Assembly: GCF_002093115.1 (NCBI RefSeq)
Contig: NZ_NAAD01000003.1
Location: 159,928-223,927, forward strand
Direction: 5' to 3'
Origin: Geothermobacter hydrogeniphilus
GTDB taxonomy: Bacteria > Desulfobacterota > Desulfuromonadia > Desulfuromonadales > Geothermobacteraceae
Length of the DNA: 64,000 bases
Part shown: positions 50,722 through 61,854 of the stretch, piece after piece
Layout of the letters: each line of letters starts with the position of its first letter
Numbering within the stretch: position 1 is the first letter of the stretch
Made by a program: the position numbers and the translations under genes
Notes under the pieces: generated by a model
Databases searched by the model: none
Told to the model about the DNA's origin: nothing
Seen by the model: the letters and a program-made list of their open reading frames with translations, nothing else

Positions 50722-51345
50722 ATGTCCGTTCGTTACCTGCTTGCCGTACTGCTGTTGAGCGTCCTGCTCTGTCCAGCCCCGGCGGTTGCCCTCGATCCCG
50801 CTCCGGGTCGGCTGCTGGTGGCCCGCCAGGGGCTGAAAGATCCGCGTTTCCAGAAAACCGTTATCCTGCTTCTCAGGCATGACGACCAGGGCAGCGTCGG
50901 CCTGATCCTCAATCGCCCGACCCGCTTCAGCCTGGCCCGGTCCTTCCCCCAGTTCGACAAGGTTTTCTCCGGTCTGCGCGGGGCCCTCTGGCTGGGGGGG
51001 CCGGTGTCGCCGCGCTCCGCCCTGGTGCTGCTGGAAAGTGACAGTCCCCCGCCGGGGTCGCGGCCGGTTTTCGGCCGGGTCCACGTCACCGGCGTGCGGC
51101 AGCTGGTTCTCTGGCTGCAGGCGGACCACCATCAGGAACGGTTTCGGGTCTATGCCGGTTCGGCCGGATGGGCGCCGGGGCAGTTGGAGGCTGAACTGCG
51201 ACGGGGAGACTGGGATGTGGCGCCAGCCACCGAGGAGACGATCTTCGGCCGTAATCCGCACCGCCAGTGGCAGCAGGAGCAGGATCTGCGGCCGCTGCTG
51301 ATCCGGCTGTGGAGCCCGGTCCCGCGGCAACTGTTTTCAGGGTAA
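50722..51345 (+). CDS. AlgH/YqgE (UPF0301) protein with signal peptide
   Basis: 207 aa. Residues 1-24 are a Sec signal (YLLAVLLLSVLLCPAPAVAL); then the YqgE fold: GRLLVARQGLKDPRFQKTVI, GSVGLILNRPT, WLGGPVSPRSALVL, RVYAGSAGWAPGQLEAEL. Ordinary AlgH proteins are cytoplasmic and start at the LLVA strand, so a secreted version is unusual. GAGGAG before ATG 50722. Confidence 0.88.
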   Translation: MSVRYLLAVLLLSVLLCPAPAVALDPAPGRLLVARQGLKDPRFQKTVILLLRHDDQGSVGLILNRPTRFSLARSFPQFDKVFSGLRGALWLGGPVSPRSALVLLESDSPPPGSRPVFGRVHVTGVRQLVLWLQADHHQERFRVYAGSAGWAPGQLEAELRRGDWDVAPATEETIFGRNPHRQWQQEQDLRPLLIRLWSPVPRQLFSG

Positions 51346-51348
51346 GGA

Positions 51349-51381
51349 CAACGCCGCAGATGGACGTTTTTCATCAGCCTG
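51349..51381. repeat. half copy of family P palindrome
   Basis: AACGCCGCAGATGGACGTTTTTCATCAGCCTG: one outer and inner arm of P2/P3 without the rest, right after the AlgH gene. Confidence 0.6.
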
Positions 51382-51651
51382 TTAAATTGGGATGCGGCGT
51401 TTCTTGCAGTAGGCGCGGATAACCATGGCGGCCTGGTTGAGGCGGGAGAGTTTCATGTTCTTCGCCTTGATCGCCGGGACATCCTCCAGGGGAATCTGCT
51501 CCGCCCGCAGGTCGCGGGTGACGATGGCGAGATGGGTGAGGATGGTTTTAAGGTCGGCCGGGGTGTACTGTTTGAGACCGCTCTGGCTCAGGCTGGTGAA
51601 CCCGCCGGCGATGTCCTGGGCGAGTTTTTTCGGTGAACCGGAAATGGCCAT
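51382..51651 (-). CDS. hypothetical protein
   Basis: 89 aa, basic and helical (LAQDIAGGFTSLSQSGLKQY, TILTHLAIVTRDLRAEQIPL). No family recognised. GGGGGAAACATG context upstream is a modest RBS. Convergent with the AlgH gene. Confidence 0.6.
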   Translation of the reverse strand: MAISGSPKKLAQDIAGGFTSLSQSGLKQYTPADLKTILTHLAIVTRDLRAEQIPLEDVPAIKAKNMKLSRLNQAAMVIRAYCKKRRIPI

Positions 51652-51711
51652 GTTTCCCCCCTTGAAAAGAAGCGATTGACAGGTGCCGTCAGGCGCCAGG
51701 AAAACCTTTTT

Positions 51712-51828
51712 TAACGGAGAGCCACTGAGAAGGAGAGAACGCAGAGAAAGTCAAAGCCGGCTTGAGATTTTTAAACCCCAACAGGTTTCTCTCCATCTCT
51801 GTCCCTCTCCGCCTCTGCGTTAAATGAA
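51712..51828. repeat. long imperfect hairpin repeat, copy C2
   Basis: TTAACGGAGAGCCACTGAG...GAACGCAGAG facing CTCTGTCCCTCTCCGCCTCTGCGTTAA. Confidence 0.7.
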
Positions 51829-51843
51829 TCCATTGAATGAGAA

Positions 51844-52029
51844 ATGAAAATGCAACCGATCAACTACAAGGTTATCGAGCTTACCACGGTCACCGACGAA
51901 AGTCTTGAAGAGGTTCTCAACCAGTGGAGCGGCGAGGGCTGGCAGCTGGAGTCGATCCAGTTCGCCATGCGCGAGTCGAGCCGGCGCCCGGCGATGGCCT
52001 TCGTCATCTTTATCCGGAACGAGGGCTGA
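51844..52029 (+). CDS. DUF4177-like small protein
   Basis: 61 aa: INYKVIELTTVTDESLEEVL then NQWSGEGWQLESIQFAM and AMAFVIFIRNE. The beta-alpha-GWxL-beta-beta plan is that of DUF4177 proteins of unknown role. ATG 51844 directly after C2; weak RBS. Confidence 0.65.
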   Translation: MKMQPINYKVIELTTVTDESLEEVLNQWSGEGWQLESIQFAMRESSRRPAMAFVIFIRNEG

Positions 52030-52083
52030 AGGGGAGAGGGAACAGGGAACAGTTATCAGTTTCCAGCTTCCAGGGGACGGAAG

Positions 52084-52151
52084 GGGGACAGGCACCTGCG
52101 GAGCCAGTCCCCCCTTGAACCTTGAACCTAGCGCCTAGCGCCTAGCGCCTT
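52084..52151. repeat. GGGGAC palindrome and CCTTGAA/CCTAGCG heptamers
   Basis: 52084-52114: GGGGGACAGGCACC...GCCAGTCCCCCC. 52113-52151: five heptamers drifting from CCTTGAA to CCTAGCG. Between convergent genes. Confidence 0.85.
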
Positions 52152-52160
52152 AAGCCTGTA

Positions 52161-53126
52161 TCAATACACCAACCCGGTTTTTTTCCGCACCTTGCGCAGG
52201 GTCTTCCAGGCGAAGGCGCGGGCGCGTTCGGCGCCGGCGGCGAGGATTCTGCGGATCTCGTCCGGGTCGGCGAGCAGCTCTTTGCGCCGTTCGGTGTAGG
52301 GAGCGAAGGTGTCGCGGATCTTCTCGAACAGTTCCTGCTTGACCTCGCCGAAGCCGAGCCCGCCGGCCGCGTAGCGGGCCCGCAGGGCCTCATCCTCCTC
52401 TTTGTTCAGGAACAGCCGGTAGATCTTGTAGACATTGCAGGCATCCGGATCTTTCGGCTCCTCCACCGCGATCGGCGCGGTGACGATGCGCATCACCTGC
52501 TTGCGCAGCGGCTTGTCGTCGAGGAACAGGTCGATGGTGTTGCCGTAGCTCTTGCTCATCTTGCGCCCGTCGAGGCCGGGAATGGTGGCGACATTGTCGT
52601 CGATGTCCGGCTCCGGTATGGTGAAGATATCGCCGTACTCGTTATTGAACTTGATGGCGATGTCGCGGGCGACCTCGAGGTGCTGCTTCTGGTCCTTGCC
52701 GACCGGCACCGTCTCGCTCTGGTAGAGCAGGATATCGGCGGTCATCAGCACCGGGTAGGCGAACAGGCCGTGATTCGGCTTGATCCCTTGGGCGACCTTG
52801 TCCTTGTAGCTGTGGCAGCGCTCCAGCAGCCCCATCGGGGTGAAGTTGGAGAGCAGCCAGGTCAGCTCCTGCACTTCGGGGACATCCGACTGCACCCAGA
52901 AGACCGACTTTTCCGGATCGAGGCCGAGGGCGAGGAAATTGGCCGCCGCCTCCAGGGTGCCGCGGGCCAGAACCTTGCCGTCGCTGAGCGAGGTCTGGGC
53001 ATGGTAGTTGGCGATGAAGCAGAAAAGTTCTTCCTGCCGCTGGTAGGCGATCATTTTCTGCATCATGCCGAAATAGTTGCCGAGGTGCAGTGATCCTGAC
53101 GGCTGGATGCCGCTTAAGACTCTCAT
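52161..53126 (-). CDS. trpS: tryptophanyl-tRNA synthetase
   Basis: 321 aa class I synthetase. HIGH-type motif in GIQPSGSLHLGNYFG, KMSKS motif in GLDGRKMSKSYGNTI, and AYPVLMTADILLYQ for Trp binding. GAGGAGA before the ATG. Ten bases downstream of an 80 aa gene, so the two are probably cotranscribed. Confidence 0.96.
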   Translation of the reverse strand: MRVLSGIQPSGSLHLGNYFGMMQKMIAYQRQEELFCFIANYHAQTSLSDGKVLARGTLEAAANFLALGLDPEKSVFWVQSDVPEVQELTWLLSNFTPMGLLERCHSYKDKVAQGIKPNHGLFAYPVLMTADILLYQSETVPVGKDQKQHLEVARDIAIKFNNEYGDIFTIPEPDIDDNVATIPGLDGRKMSKSYGNTIDLFLDDKPLRKQVMRIVTAPIAVEEPKDPDACNVYKIYRLFLNKEEDEALRARYAAGGLGFGEVKQELFEKIRDTFAPYTERRKELLADPDEIRRILAAGAERARAFAWKTLRKVRKKTGLVY

Positions 53127-53136
53127 CGCTGTCTCC

Positions 53137-53379
53137 TCACTCCGGTCCGTTGCCCGGCGCGGTGGCGCCGAGCATGTTGGCCAGTTGCAGCAGTTGTCCG
53201 AGATCGATGCCGCTTTCGCGAATCAGGCCGAGGATCACCGGCAGCAGCCGGGGCAGAAAGCCGGGATCCTTGATCGCCTCGGTGCCGAGTTCCGGCAGGG
53301 CCCTGAGGATGAATTCCTTCTTCTCGTCCGCCGACAACGCGCTGACGGCGGACATCAATTCTTCGATCGCTTCACTCAC
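53137..53379 (-). CDS. small protein upstream of trpS
   Basis: 80 aa from GTG 53379 (AAGGAG 7 nt upstream): SEAIEELMSAVSALSADEKK then helices LLPVILGLIRESGIDLGQLL. Two-part helical protein, no known family. A longer frame enters repeat A2 and is rejected. Confidence 0.6.
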   Translation of the reverse strand: MSEAIEELMSAVSALSADEKKEFILRALPELGTEAIKDPGFLPRLLPVILGLIRESGIDLGQLLQLANMLGATAPGNGPE

Positions 53380-53427
53380 TAAAAAACTCCTTGGCAACTC
53401 GCGGCGGATATTGCGGGTATGGGTTGA

Positions 53428-53589
53428 CCTGAATCCGTGAGCCCCTTGTCGGCGGAGAGCACAAGTCATTGATCTGCCTGAGCTCCCCCAAAATCACCAG
53501 CGAACCTATGGGTGCGCTTCAGATTTTTGGAAATCTCATTCAGACCAAGCACTTGCACTCTCCATCCAACAGGAACTCACGGATTCAGG
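53428..53589. repeat. MITE-like inverted-repeat element, copy A2
   Basis: 162 bp, termini CCTGAATCCGTGAG and CTCACGGATTCAGG; reverse complement about 85-90% identical to A1 (1479-1641) over the whole length by eye. Confidence 0.85.
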
Positions 53590-53656
53590 GTTGAAAAACG
53601 GAATCCTAAACCGCGACCGGGTTTTCAGGCAACTTTTTTCGGCGGACAAAGGATTG

Positions 53657-53848
53657 GCCACCAAGACACCAAGAGCACCAAGAAAACCTTTTCCCTTGGC
53701 GTGAAGAGGGAATGAGGACGAAGAATGGCATAAGATTCTTTTGAGGAGTTCAAACTCCAAAGATTTTTTCTCGCTCTGCCTCTTTGTGGCTCTGCATTAA
53801 ATTTTTTCTGTGGTCTTCTTGGGGGCCTTGGTGTCTTGGTGGCATCCT
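53657..53848. repeat. long imperfect hairpin repeat, copy C3
   Basis: GGCCACCAAGACACCAAGAG ... facing ... GGCCTTGGTGTCTTGGTGGC, with a second inner pair (AAAGAATC-type). Downstream of lon, so it may serve as its terminator. Confidence 0.8.
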
Positions 53849-53854
53849 TTTTTT

Positions 53855-56329
<2,475 letters not shown>

Positions 56330-56364
56330 GGGAGACGCCTCCAGATGAGAACTTGTTCCGGGCG

Positions 56365-56393
56365 AAAGTAATCAGTCGCAAGGGGCTTGTCAA
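56365..56393 (-). promoter_or_regulatory. sigma70-type promoter of lon
   Basis: On minus: TTGACA, 17 bp spacer, TACTTT, about 36 bp before the lon start. The -35/spacer also reads CTTGACAAGCCCC, so a heat-shock sigma contribution cannot be excluded. Confidence 0.6.
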
Positions 56394-56426
56394 GGTTGAT
56401 GCTTTTGCAAAAAACAACGGAATGAA

Positions 56427-56551
56427 CGGCTGAGCAAAAAGCGCCAGATGCAAGGCGCGCAATTACCAGGCAATGAGGCGTACCTACGTACGTCAAAGCC
56501 GCGAGGCAATTGCAGCAACGTCGCAGTTGATGAGTTTTTGCGACGCCATCA
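56427..56551. repeat. palindromic repeat, copy P6 (P1 subtype)
   Basis: CGGCTGAGCAAAAAGCGCC ... GGCGTACCTACGTACGTC ... GAGTTTTTGCGACGCCATCAA; reverse complement of P1. Between the lon promoter and the end of the DUF3187 gene. Confidence 0.85.
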
Positions 56552-56555
56552 AGGT

Positions 56556-57548
56556 TCAGAACTGATGTCGCAGAGCCAGGTGGAACACGACATCGGGAGC
56601 GGTGTCGACCACCACGTCCTCGACCACGGCGGCTTCGAGAACGGTGGCGGGGCCGAGGCCGACACTGCCGCCGATCGCCAGCTGTCCAGCGAACTGGTCC
56701 AGTTCCTTGAAGTCGCTCTGCTCGTAGAGGGGGGTATGGCCGTCGAACTGCAGCTGCAGGCCGAAGCGTGACCAGGGCTGCAGCCCCAGGCCGAGGGAAA
56801 CGGTTCCCGCCAGGTTGCGGCGCTGATCGGGCAGCAGGTCGCCGTCGGTGCCGTACAGGACGCCGCTGCCGCCGTAGAGCAGCAGTTCGCCGCCGGCGGT
56901 TGTCCAGCGCTGTTCGCCGCTCAGCCAGAGGGCGAGATCCCAGCTGCCGCTGCCGAGCAGTTGGTCGCTGTCGCCGGTCGGGATTTTCAGGCTGGCGCGC
57001 AACGCCAGGCGGCGGTCGGCCCGAGAGTCCTGCCAGCACTGCCAGGCCGCCTGCAGCGAGAGGTCGCCGATGCCGCTGCTGCTGGTGTCACGGTGGAAAC
57101 CGGAGCCGTCGAGACGGCTGTAGCTGTAGTCCAGGCGGTTGCGAGGCGCCCGGTCGCGGCCCCCCTGGGGCAGTCCGAAGAAGTCGTGCCAACTCTCGAT
57201 GAAGCTGTCGAGCGATCCGCCCCGGTGGCTGAGCATGGGCAGGGCGACGCCGATTTCGAAGTCATCGCCGATGCCGTAGACACCGGTCAGTTCCAGGCGG
57301 TAGGTTTCGCCGTCGAAGCGCAATGCTTCGTTGCTGCGGACACCTTCGGTGAAGTTACTGACGATGTCAACCGTCGCCTGCAGCCGCAGGCTGCCGGAAT
57401 CGAGAACCCGGGCCGGGGCCAGGGCGGGGAGGCCGAATCCGAGAACCGCCGGTGACAGGTTGCGGGTCTGCAGCGGCTGCAGGGCGAAACCCCAGGTGAG
57501 CGTCGGCAGCAGCCACAGCAGAGTGGTGATAAGAAAGGCTAACCGCAT
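56556..57548 (-). CDS. DUF3187 outer-membrane protein
   Basis: 330 aa. Signal peptide, then PLQTRNLSPAVLGFGLPALA and a series of amphipathic beta strands (GIGDDFEIGVALPMLSHRGG, GDLSLQAAWQCW), ending in ...FHLALRHQF with the C-terminal Phe of Omp85-assembled barrels. Family DUF3187. Two bases after gspN, so it is the last gene of the secretion operon; linkage suggests envelope function. Confidence 0.85.
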   Translation of the reverse strand: MRLAFLITTLLWLLPTLTWGFALQPLQTRNLSPAVLGFGLPALAPARVLDSGSLRLQATVDIVSNFTEGVRSNEALRFDGETYRLELTGVYGIGDDFEIGVALPMLSHRGGSLDSFIESWHDFFGLPQGGRDRAPRNRLDYSYSRLDGSGFHRDTSSSGIGDLSLQAAWQCWQDSRADRRLALRASLKIPTGDSDQLLGSGSWDLALWLSGEQRWTTAGGELLLYGGSGVLYGTDGDLLPDQRRNLAGTVSLGLGLQPWSRFGLQLQFDGHTPLYEQSDFKELDQFAGQLAIGGSVGLGPATVLEAAVVEDVVVDTAPDVVFHLALRHQF

Positions 57549-57550
57549 GT

Positions 57551-58414
57551 CTACCTCGTTCTGAGTGCGTTCAGCGGGCCGCTGAGGCGCAGTCGGTAGC
57601 GCCCGTCGCGCCCCGGTTTGCCGAGCAGGTTGAGCAGGTCGCGCAGGGCCGGATCAAGGCCCGCGGAGGGTTTCAACTGCAGGGTCAGGTTCAGGCGACT
57701 TGAAGCCGGAGTGCGGCCGAGGGTCAGGCTGCCGCTGCCGGCCGCTTCGATATCGCCGCCGGAGGCCTCCAGGGTGGTGATTTTCAGGGTGGCGCCGCGG
57801 CCGGCGGCTTTCAGCCTGATGCGGCCGAGATTGAGCCGGTCCCCGGCGGCGCCGAAGGTCTTCAATCCGACCAGGGCGGCGCTGTTCAGGGTCAGTTCAA
57901 GCTCGGAACTGTTTCGACCCGCCAGCGGCAGCCGGCCGTTGAACTGCCCGCTTTCGATGACCGCGACCACCTGCAGCGGCAGCCGCGGGCCGAGTGATTC
58001 GCTCAATTGCAGGCCTTTGAGCCGCAGGGTGATATCCCCCTTGCGGTGGACGGTCGCCCACAGCTTGCCGGACATAACGCCGGTTTCCAGGTCGAGACCC
58101 GGGTTGCTGCCGAAGAGGCTGGTCCAGGCCGGGGTCAGGGTCAGTCCGCGCAGCGGAATCGGCGGATGGGGCAGGTTGGGGATCCTGACCTCCACCCCGG
58201 CGGCGTGCAGGCCGAAGGGGAAGGCCAGCGCCGGCCGGTCGATGACCAGGTGCAGCCCCTGTTTCGCGGCGGACTGGACCAGCCGATCGGCCAGGGGGCT
58301 GACCGGCAGGTTGATCCAGAAGGCGACCAATGCCGCCAGCAGACCGCAGAGCAGACAGAGCAGAACCTGGCGTTTGTCGCCGGTGCCGATGCGGGGCAGG
58401 GTGAATCGGGCCAT
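57551..58414 (-). CDS. gspN: type II secretion protein GspN
   Basis: 287 aa. One N-terminal membrane helix (VLLCLLCGLLAALVAFWINL), then a periplasmic beta-rich domain (PLRGLTLTPAWTSLF; LNLGRIRLKAAGRGATLKIT), the GspN/AsmA-like pattern common in Deltaproteobacteria. ATG overlaps gspM stop (ATGA). Confidence 0.8.
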   Translation of the reverse strand: MARFTLPRIGTGDKRQVLLCLLCGLLAALVAFWINLPVSPLADRLVQSAAKQGLHLVIDRPALAFPFGLHAAGVEVRIPNLPHPPIPLRGLTLTPAWTSLFGSNPGLDLETGVMSGKLWATVHRKGDITLRLKGLQLSESLGPRLPLQVVAVIESGQFNGRLPLAGRNSSELELTLNSAALVGLKTFGAAGDRLNLGRIRLKAAGRGATLKITTLEASGGDIEAAGSGSLTLGRTPASSRLNLTLQLKPSAGLDPALRDLLNLLGKPGRDGRYRLRLSGPLNALRTR

Positions 58415-58941
58415 CAGCTGCTCCTGCCGTAACTGTTCAGGGTGAGAACCACGTCGAGCCGGCTGGGATCATCGAAGCGGGTCTTGATCCGCAACTGGGC
58501 GGTCTGCAGCGTACCCTTGGAATTCTCCACGGCATACAGCAGCCGGACCAGCTGGTCGAGGGCGAGCCGTTCCAGTTTGACTTCCACCGATTCGCGCAAC
58601 AAGGGGTTGTCGCCGGTCAGCGGTTGCGGTCGCAGATAAACGAGCCGGTCGCGGGCGCCGATACCGGCGGCGGTGGTTTCGACAAAGGAAATCAGGGAGA
58701 AATCACCAGCCTTTCCGGCCTGTCGCTCGATGCGGTCGGCGGCCGATTTGAGCTGACGATATTGCTGCAGCAACGATTCGATTTCATTCATCTGCCGCTG
58801 GCTGGAGGCGATGCGCGTATCGAGCCGCTGCAAGGCGTGGTGGTAGGGGACGACGATGCCGAAGGTGATCAGGGTCAGCAGCACGACCACGCCGCCTATC
58901 GCCAGGACCCAGCGTTCCCTGGGGGTCAGCTCACGGCTCAT
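58414..58941 (-). CDS. gspM: type II secretion protein GspM
   Basis: 175 aa. Short cytoplasmic start (MSRELTPRERWVLAIGG), one membrane helix, coiled coil (about 35-75) and a ferredoxin-like periplasmic domain (SVEVKLERLALDQLVRLLYA). GspM scaffolds GspL in the inner-membrane platform. ATGA overlap with gspL. Confidence 0.88.
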   Translation of the reverse strand: MSRELTPRERWVLAIGGVVVLLTLITFGIVVPYHHALQRLDTRIASSQRQMNEIESLLQQYRQLKSAADRIERQAGKAGDFSLISFVETTAAGIGARDRLVYLRPQPLTGDNPLLRESVEVKLERLALDQLVRLLYAVENSKGTLQTAQLRIKTRFDDPSRLDVVLTLNSYGRSS

Positions 58942-60332
58942 GAGGCACCTCCGGGGGCGGCGAAGCTGAGTTGCAGGCGGAACTCGACCCGTTCATCACT
59001 CGACTTCTGCTTGGTGTCGCTGATCTTGACGTCGCTGAACAGGGGAGACGTCTTGAGGCTGCGGGCGATCTGGGTGACGGCGTCAAAGCTGTCGGTCGAT
59101 CCGCCGAGCCGCAACCCGGTGGGGCTGTAGCTGTATTCGCGGATGTCGATTCTGAATTTTGTCGGACAGCGGGCTGAAACTTCTTTCAGTACCTGCAGGG
59201 CGCTGCTGTTGCCCGTCCCCAGCCGGGACTGTTTCTTCTGCAGTTCGCGGATCTTGGCCTGCACCTGCAGCGGCACATCGACGATCGCCTTTTCCCCGGG
59301 GAAGGTCTGCAGATATTGTTGACGCATCGCCTGTTTGAGTTGAGCGAGGCGATTGCTGCGCTGCTGATACTGAACCCCGGCGCCGGCGCCGAGCAGCAGC
59401 AGGGTGGCTGTCAGCAGCGCGGCAGCGCCCAGCAGCCGCCGCTTGAGTGCCTGCCACTCGTTTTTCAGGGCGAAGGAACCGCTGCGGAAATTGAGGCCGG
59501 CGTTTTTCTGACCGGCGATTCCCAGGGCCAGGGCGGCGGCGGGCAACTGCGCGGTCGGGACCCGGCTGCCGGCACAATCGAGCTGCGGGATCGCGACCTC
59601 CATGCCGGCGCCCCGCAGCGCCGCGGCCAGTTCGCCGTCGCCATCTTCGCCGAGCAGCATGACGTTGCGCTGTCCGGGACAGTTGCCGAGCAGGATGCGC
59701 CCCTGGCGGAGGATGAACTCCACCTGGTCGATGCTGCGCTGATCGCCGAGGCGCGGTCTGACGCGCAGATCCTGCAGGACTCCATCCCTGCTCAATGCCA
59801 GGCTGATTTCCGACCCGCTGACGCAGACCAGCAGTCCGTCATTCAGCTGATCGGCCAGCCCGTCGTGCCAGGCGAAAGGCGCCAGTCCGATAAAACCGAG
59901 CGGCTCGCGATCGTCATCGAACTGGTCCAGCAGCTGTTCGATGGCGGTGGTCGGCACCGCGGCGGCGAGAATGGTGTTCTTCGCGGCCGGGGCGGCATTG
60001 AGACGAACCTGGCGAACCTGGTAGTCATCGAGTTCACAGGGCAGCTGACGGGACAGTTCCGCGGGGGTGGCGGCGGCGATTTTGCGGGCATCGTGAAAGG
60101 GGAAATCGATCCAGCGGATCAGGGCGCTGCTCGCCGGCAGGCAGACCGCCAGCCGGTCACCGGCATCAAGGGGACAGCCCAGGGCTTCCCGCAACTGTTC
60201 ATCGAGCGGTCGCTGCGGGTCACGGTCAAGCTCGGCGAGCTGGTCAAGCCGCGCGCCACCCCGGGTGCTGCCGGCGACGGCCAGCTGCCAGGGGGTGACG
60301 CTGGTGTCCAGGGCGATGATTTTGCGTCGCAT
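58938..60332 (-). CDS. gspL: type II secretion protein GspL
   Basis: 464 aa. Cytoplasmic actin-like domain (IIALDTSVTPWQLAVAG; VCLPASSALIRWIDFPFHD), membrane helix (LLGAAALLTATLLLLGAGAG, about 310-330), coiled coil and periplasmic domain. Recruits the GspE ATPase. ATG 60332 follows a TTG (60338) that overlaps the gspK stop; either could start. Confidence 0.9.
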   Translation of the reverse strand: MRRKIIALDTSVTPWQLAVAGSTRGGARLDQLAELDRDPQRPLDEQLREALGCPLDAGDRLAVCLPASSALIRWIDFPFHDARKIAAATPAELSRQLPCELDDYQVRQVRLNAAPAAKNTILAAAVPTTAIEQLLDQFDDDREPLGFIGLAPFAWHDGLADQLNDGLLVCVSGSEISLALSRDGVLQDLRVRPRLGDQRSIDQVEFILRQGRILLGNCPGQRNVMLLGEDGDGELAAALRGAGMEVAIPQLDCAGSRVPTAQLPAAALALGIAGQKNAGLNFRSGSFALKNEWQALKRRLLGAAALLTATLLLLGAGAGVQYQQRSNRLAQLKQAMRQQYLQTFPGEKAIVDVPLQVQAKIRELQKKQSRLGTGNSSALQVLKEVSARCPTKFRIDIREYSYSPTGLRLGGSTDSFDAVTQIARSLKTSPLFSDVKISDTKQKSSDERVEFRLQLSFAAPGGAS

Positions 60333-60334
60333 GG

Positions 60335-61261
60335 TCAATCCACTTTCTGCCAGAGCAACTGGTTGCCCTGCTTGTTGACAATCGCCTCCAGGCGACGAAT
60401 CCCGGAATCGACTTCACCTCGGCTGGCGATGTGGTAGATCCTGCTGGTGACTGTCAGATCGAGGTTGCGGTTAAGGATGCTGAAGGCTTCGACCCCCATG
60501 ATGTCACGTAACTGGTCCGTGCTTTTGTAGGGAGCGTCGCTGCGGCCGGCCAGCACCGTTTCGGCCAGTTCCTCGGTCATCTCTTCATCCCATGCCAGCA
60601 GCACCTCGCGCGGAGCCGAGTTGATATTCAGCTTGTCGCCGCCCCAGACGGTAACAAAGGGTTTCAGGGCGTTGACCGCCTCGGCGTCGAAGCCGCGTAC
60701 CCGAACCAGCTCGTCGACCGCGGTCAGGGCGCCGTTGGCCGCCGGGTAGGGGGGCTGCAGCTGCCGGTAGTAGTCACTTTCGGCGCCCAGTTCCCCGGGG
60801 TCGTCATCGGCGTCGAGCCAGTCGATCAGCGCCGCCGACAGCGCCGCCGGGTCTTCGAGGCCGAGCAGGTCGCAGAGCCGTTCGAAGCGGCCGCGCATCA
60901 CCACGTTGGGGTTGCCCTGCGCGTCGATCAGGAGGTTCAGGTCGAGCCGGCCGTCGAGATCGTGGATGCTGATGCTGACTGCGCCGTCGGCCACCGGGAA
61001 GTTGGTCACCTCCTGGGACCAGAGTTCCTCGGGGGCGCCGGGGGCATCGTAGCTGTTGCGGTCCTGCTGCAGCAGCATGCGGCCGACGGTCAGTCCGCCG
61101 CGGGCCAGGTAGTCGGCCCGGACGTTGTCGCGAAAGGTTTCCGTGAGCCGCAGATCGACCAGGGTCGAAAAGGCGAACTCGCTCAGCAGGGCGCTCAGCA
61201 GCGCCACCACCACCAGCACCAGCAGCAGCACCATGCCGCGTTCGTTACCGACGGCCTTCAC
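60335..61261 (-). CDS. gspK: type II secretion minor pseudopilin GspK
   Basis: 308 aa from GTG 61261 (overlaps the gspJ stop as GTGA). Prepilin-like NERGMVLLLVLVVVALLSAL with Gly at the cleavage site and Met at +1, lacking Glu5 as typical of GspK; then the large SAM-like insert (DLLGLEDPAALSAALIDWLD) and NINSAPREVL. Caps the pseudopilus tip. Confidence 0.92.
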   Translation of the reverse strand: MKAVGNERGMVLLLVLVVVALLSALLSEFAFSTLVDLRLTETFRDNVRADYLARGGLTVGRMLLQQDRNSYDAPGAPEELWSQEVTNFPVADGAVSISIHDLDGRLDLNLLIDAQGNPNVVMRGRFERLCDLLGLEDPAALSAALIDWLDADDDPGELGAESDYYRQLQPPYPAANGALTAVDELVRVRGFDAEAVNALKPFVTVWGGDKLNINSAPREVLLAWDEEMTEELAETVLAGRSDAPYKSTDQLRDIMGVEAFSILNRNLDLTVTSRIYHIASRGEVDSGIRRLEAIVNKQGNQLLWQKVD

Positions 61262-61854
61262 GGTGTTCCACCCCGTGGCGGCTGGAAGATGGTATGCAGC
61301 GGCAGGCTGCCGTCCCCCAGCTTTAATCGCAGGCTGACCTCGACCAGTTTCGGAATGCCGTCCCGGTTCGAGTCCCAGCTCTGCCGCCAGCCGCCGCCGT
61401 CGTTGAAACGCAGACTGAACGCCTCGACCATGCCGCTGAGGCGGCTGGAAATCATCTCGTCGGCGGGCTGGTAGGCCGCTCCGCTGTCCCGAAAGAAGCC
61501 CGCGTCCGGATCTGTATCGTCGCCGGCAACCAGCCGGTAGCGAATCCGTGCCAGTCCCTCCTGCGGTCCCTCTCCGGCATTGCTGAGCATGGCCAGGTAG
61601 GGTTCGCCGCGGTCATTCGTACCCCCTTCCAGAACCGTTTGTCGTGGATCGGTCGACAGCGACAGTCCCAGCAGTTCGCGGTCGATGCGGGAAAAGAGCA
61701 CCCGACCGAGGTGGACCGCCGCGGCTTTCTCCTCGACTTTCCGCTTGGCTTCACTGATCGTGCTGAAGACCCCGTAGATGGTGCTCAACAGCAGACTGAT
61801 GACGGTTACCGCGACCAGGATTTCAATCAGGGTGAAGCCGCGCTGGTGCTTCAT
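61258..61854 (-). CDS. gspJ: type II secretion minor pseudopilin GspJ
   Basis: 198 aa. Leader MKHQRG, cleavage before [20 protein letters not shown], and a C-terminal beta domain (ARIRYRLVAGDD; PKLVEVSLRLKLGDG). ATG 61854 overlaps the gspI stop (ATGA). A normal 6-residue leader, unlike gspI and gspH. Confidence 0.92.
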   Translation of the reverse strand: MKHQRGFTLIEILVAVTVISLLLSTIYGVFSTISEAKRKVEEKAAAVHLGRVLFSRIDRELLGLSLSTDPRQTVLEGGTNDRGEPYLAMLSNAGEGPQEGLARIRYRLVAGDDTDPDAGFFRDSGAAYQPADEMISSRLSGMVEAFSLRFNDGGGWRQSWDSNRDGIPKLVEVSLRLKLGDGSLPLHTIFQPPRGGTP

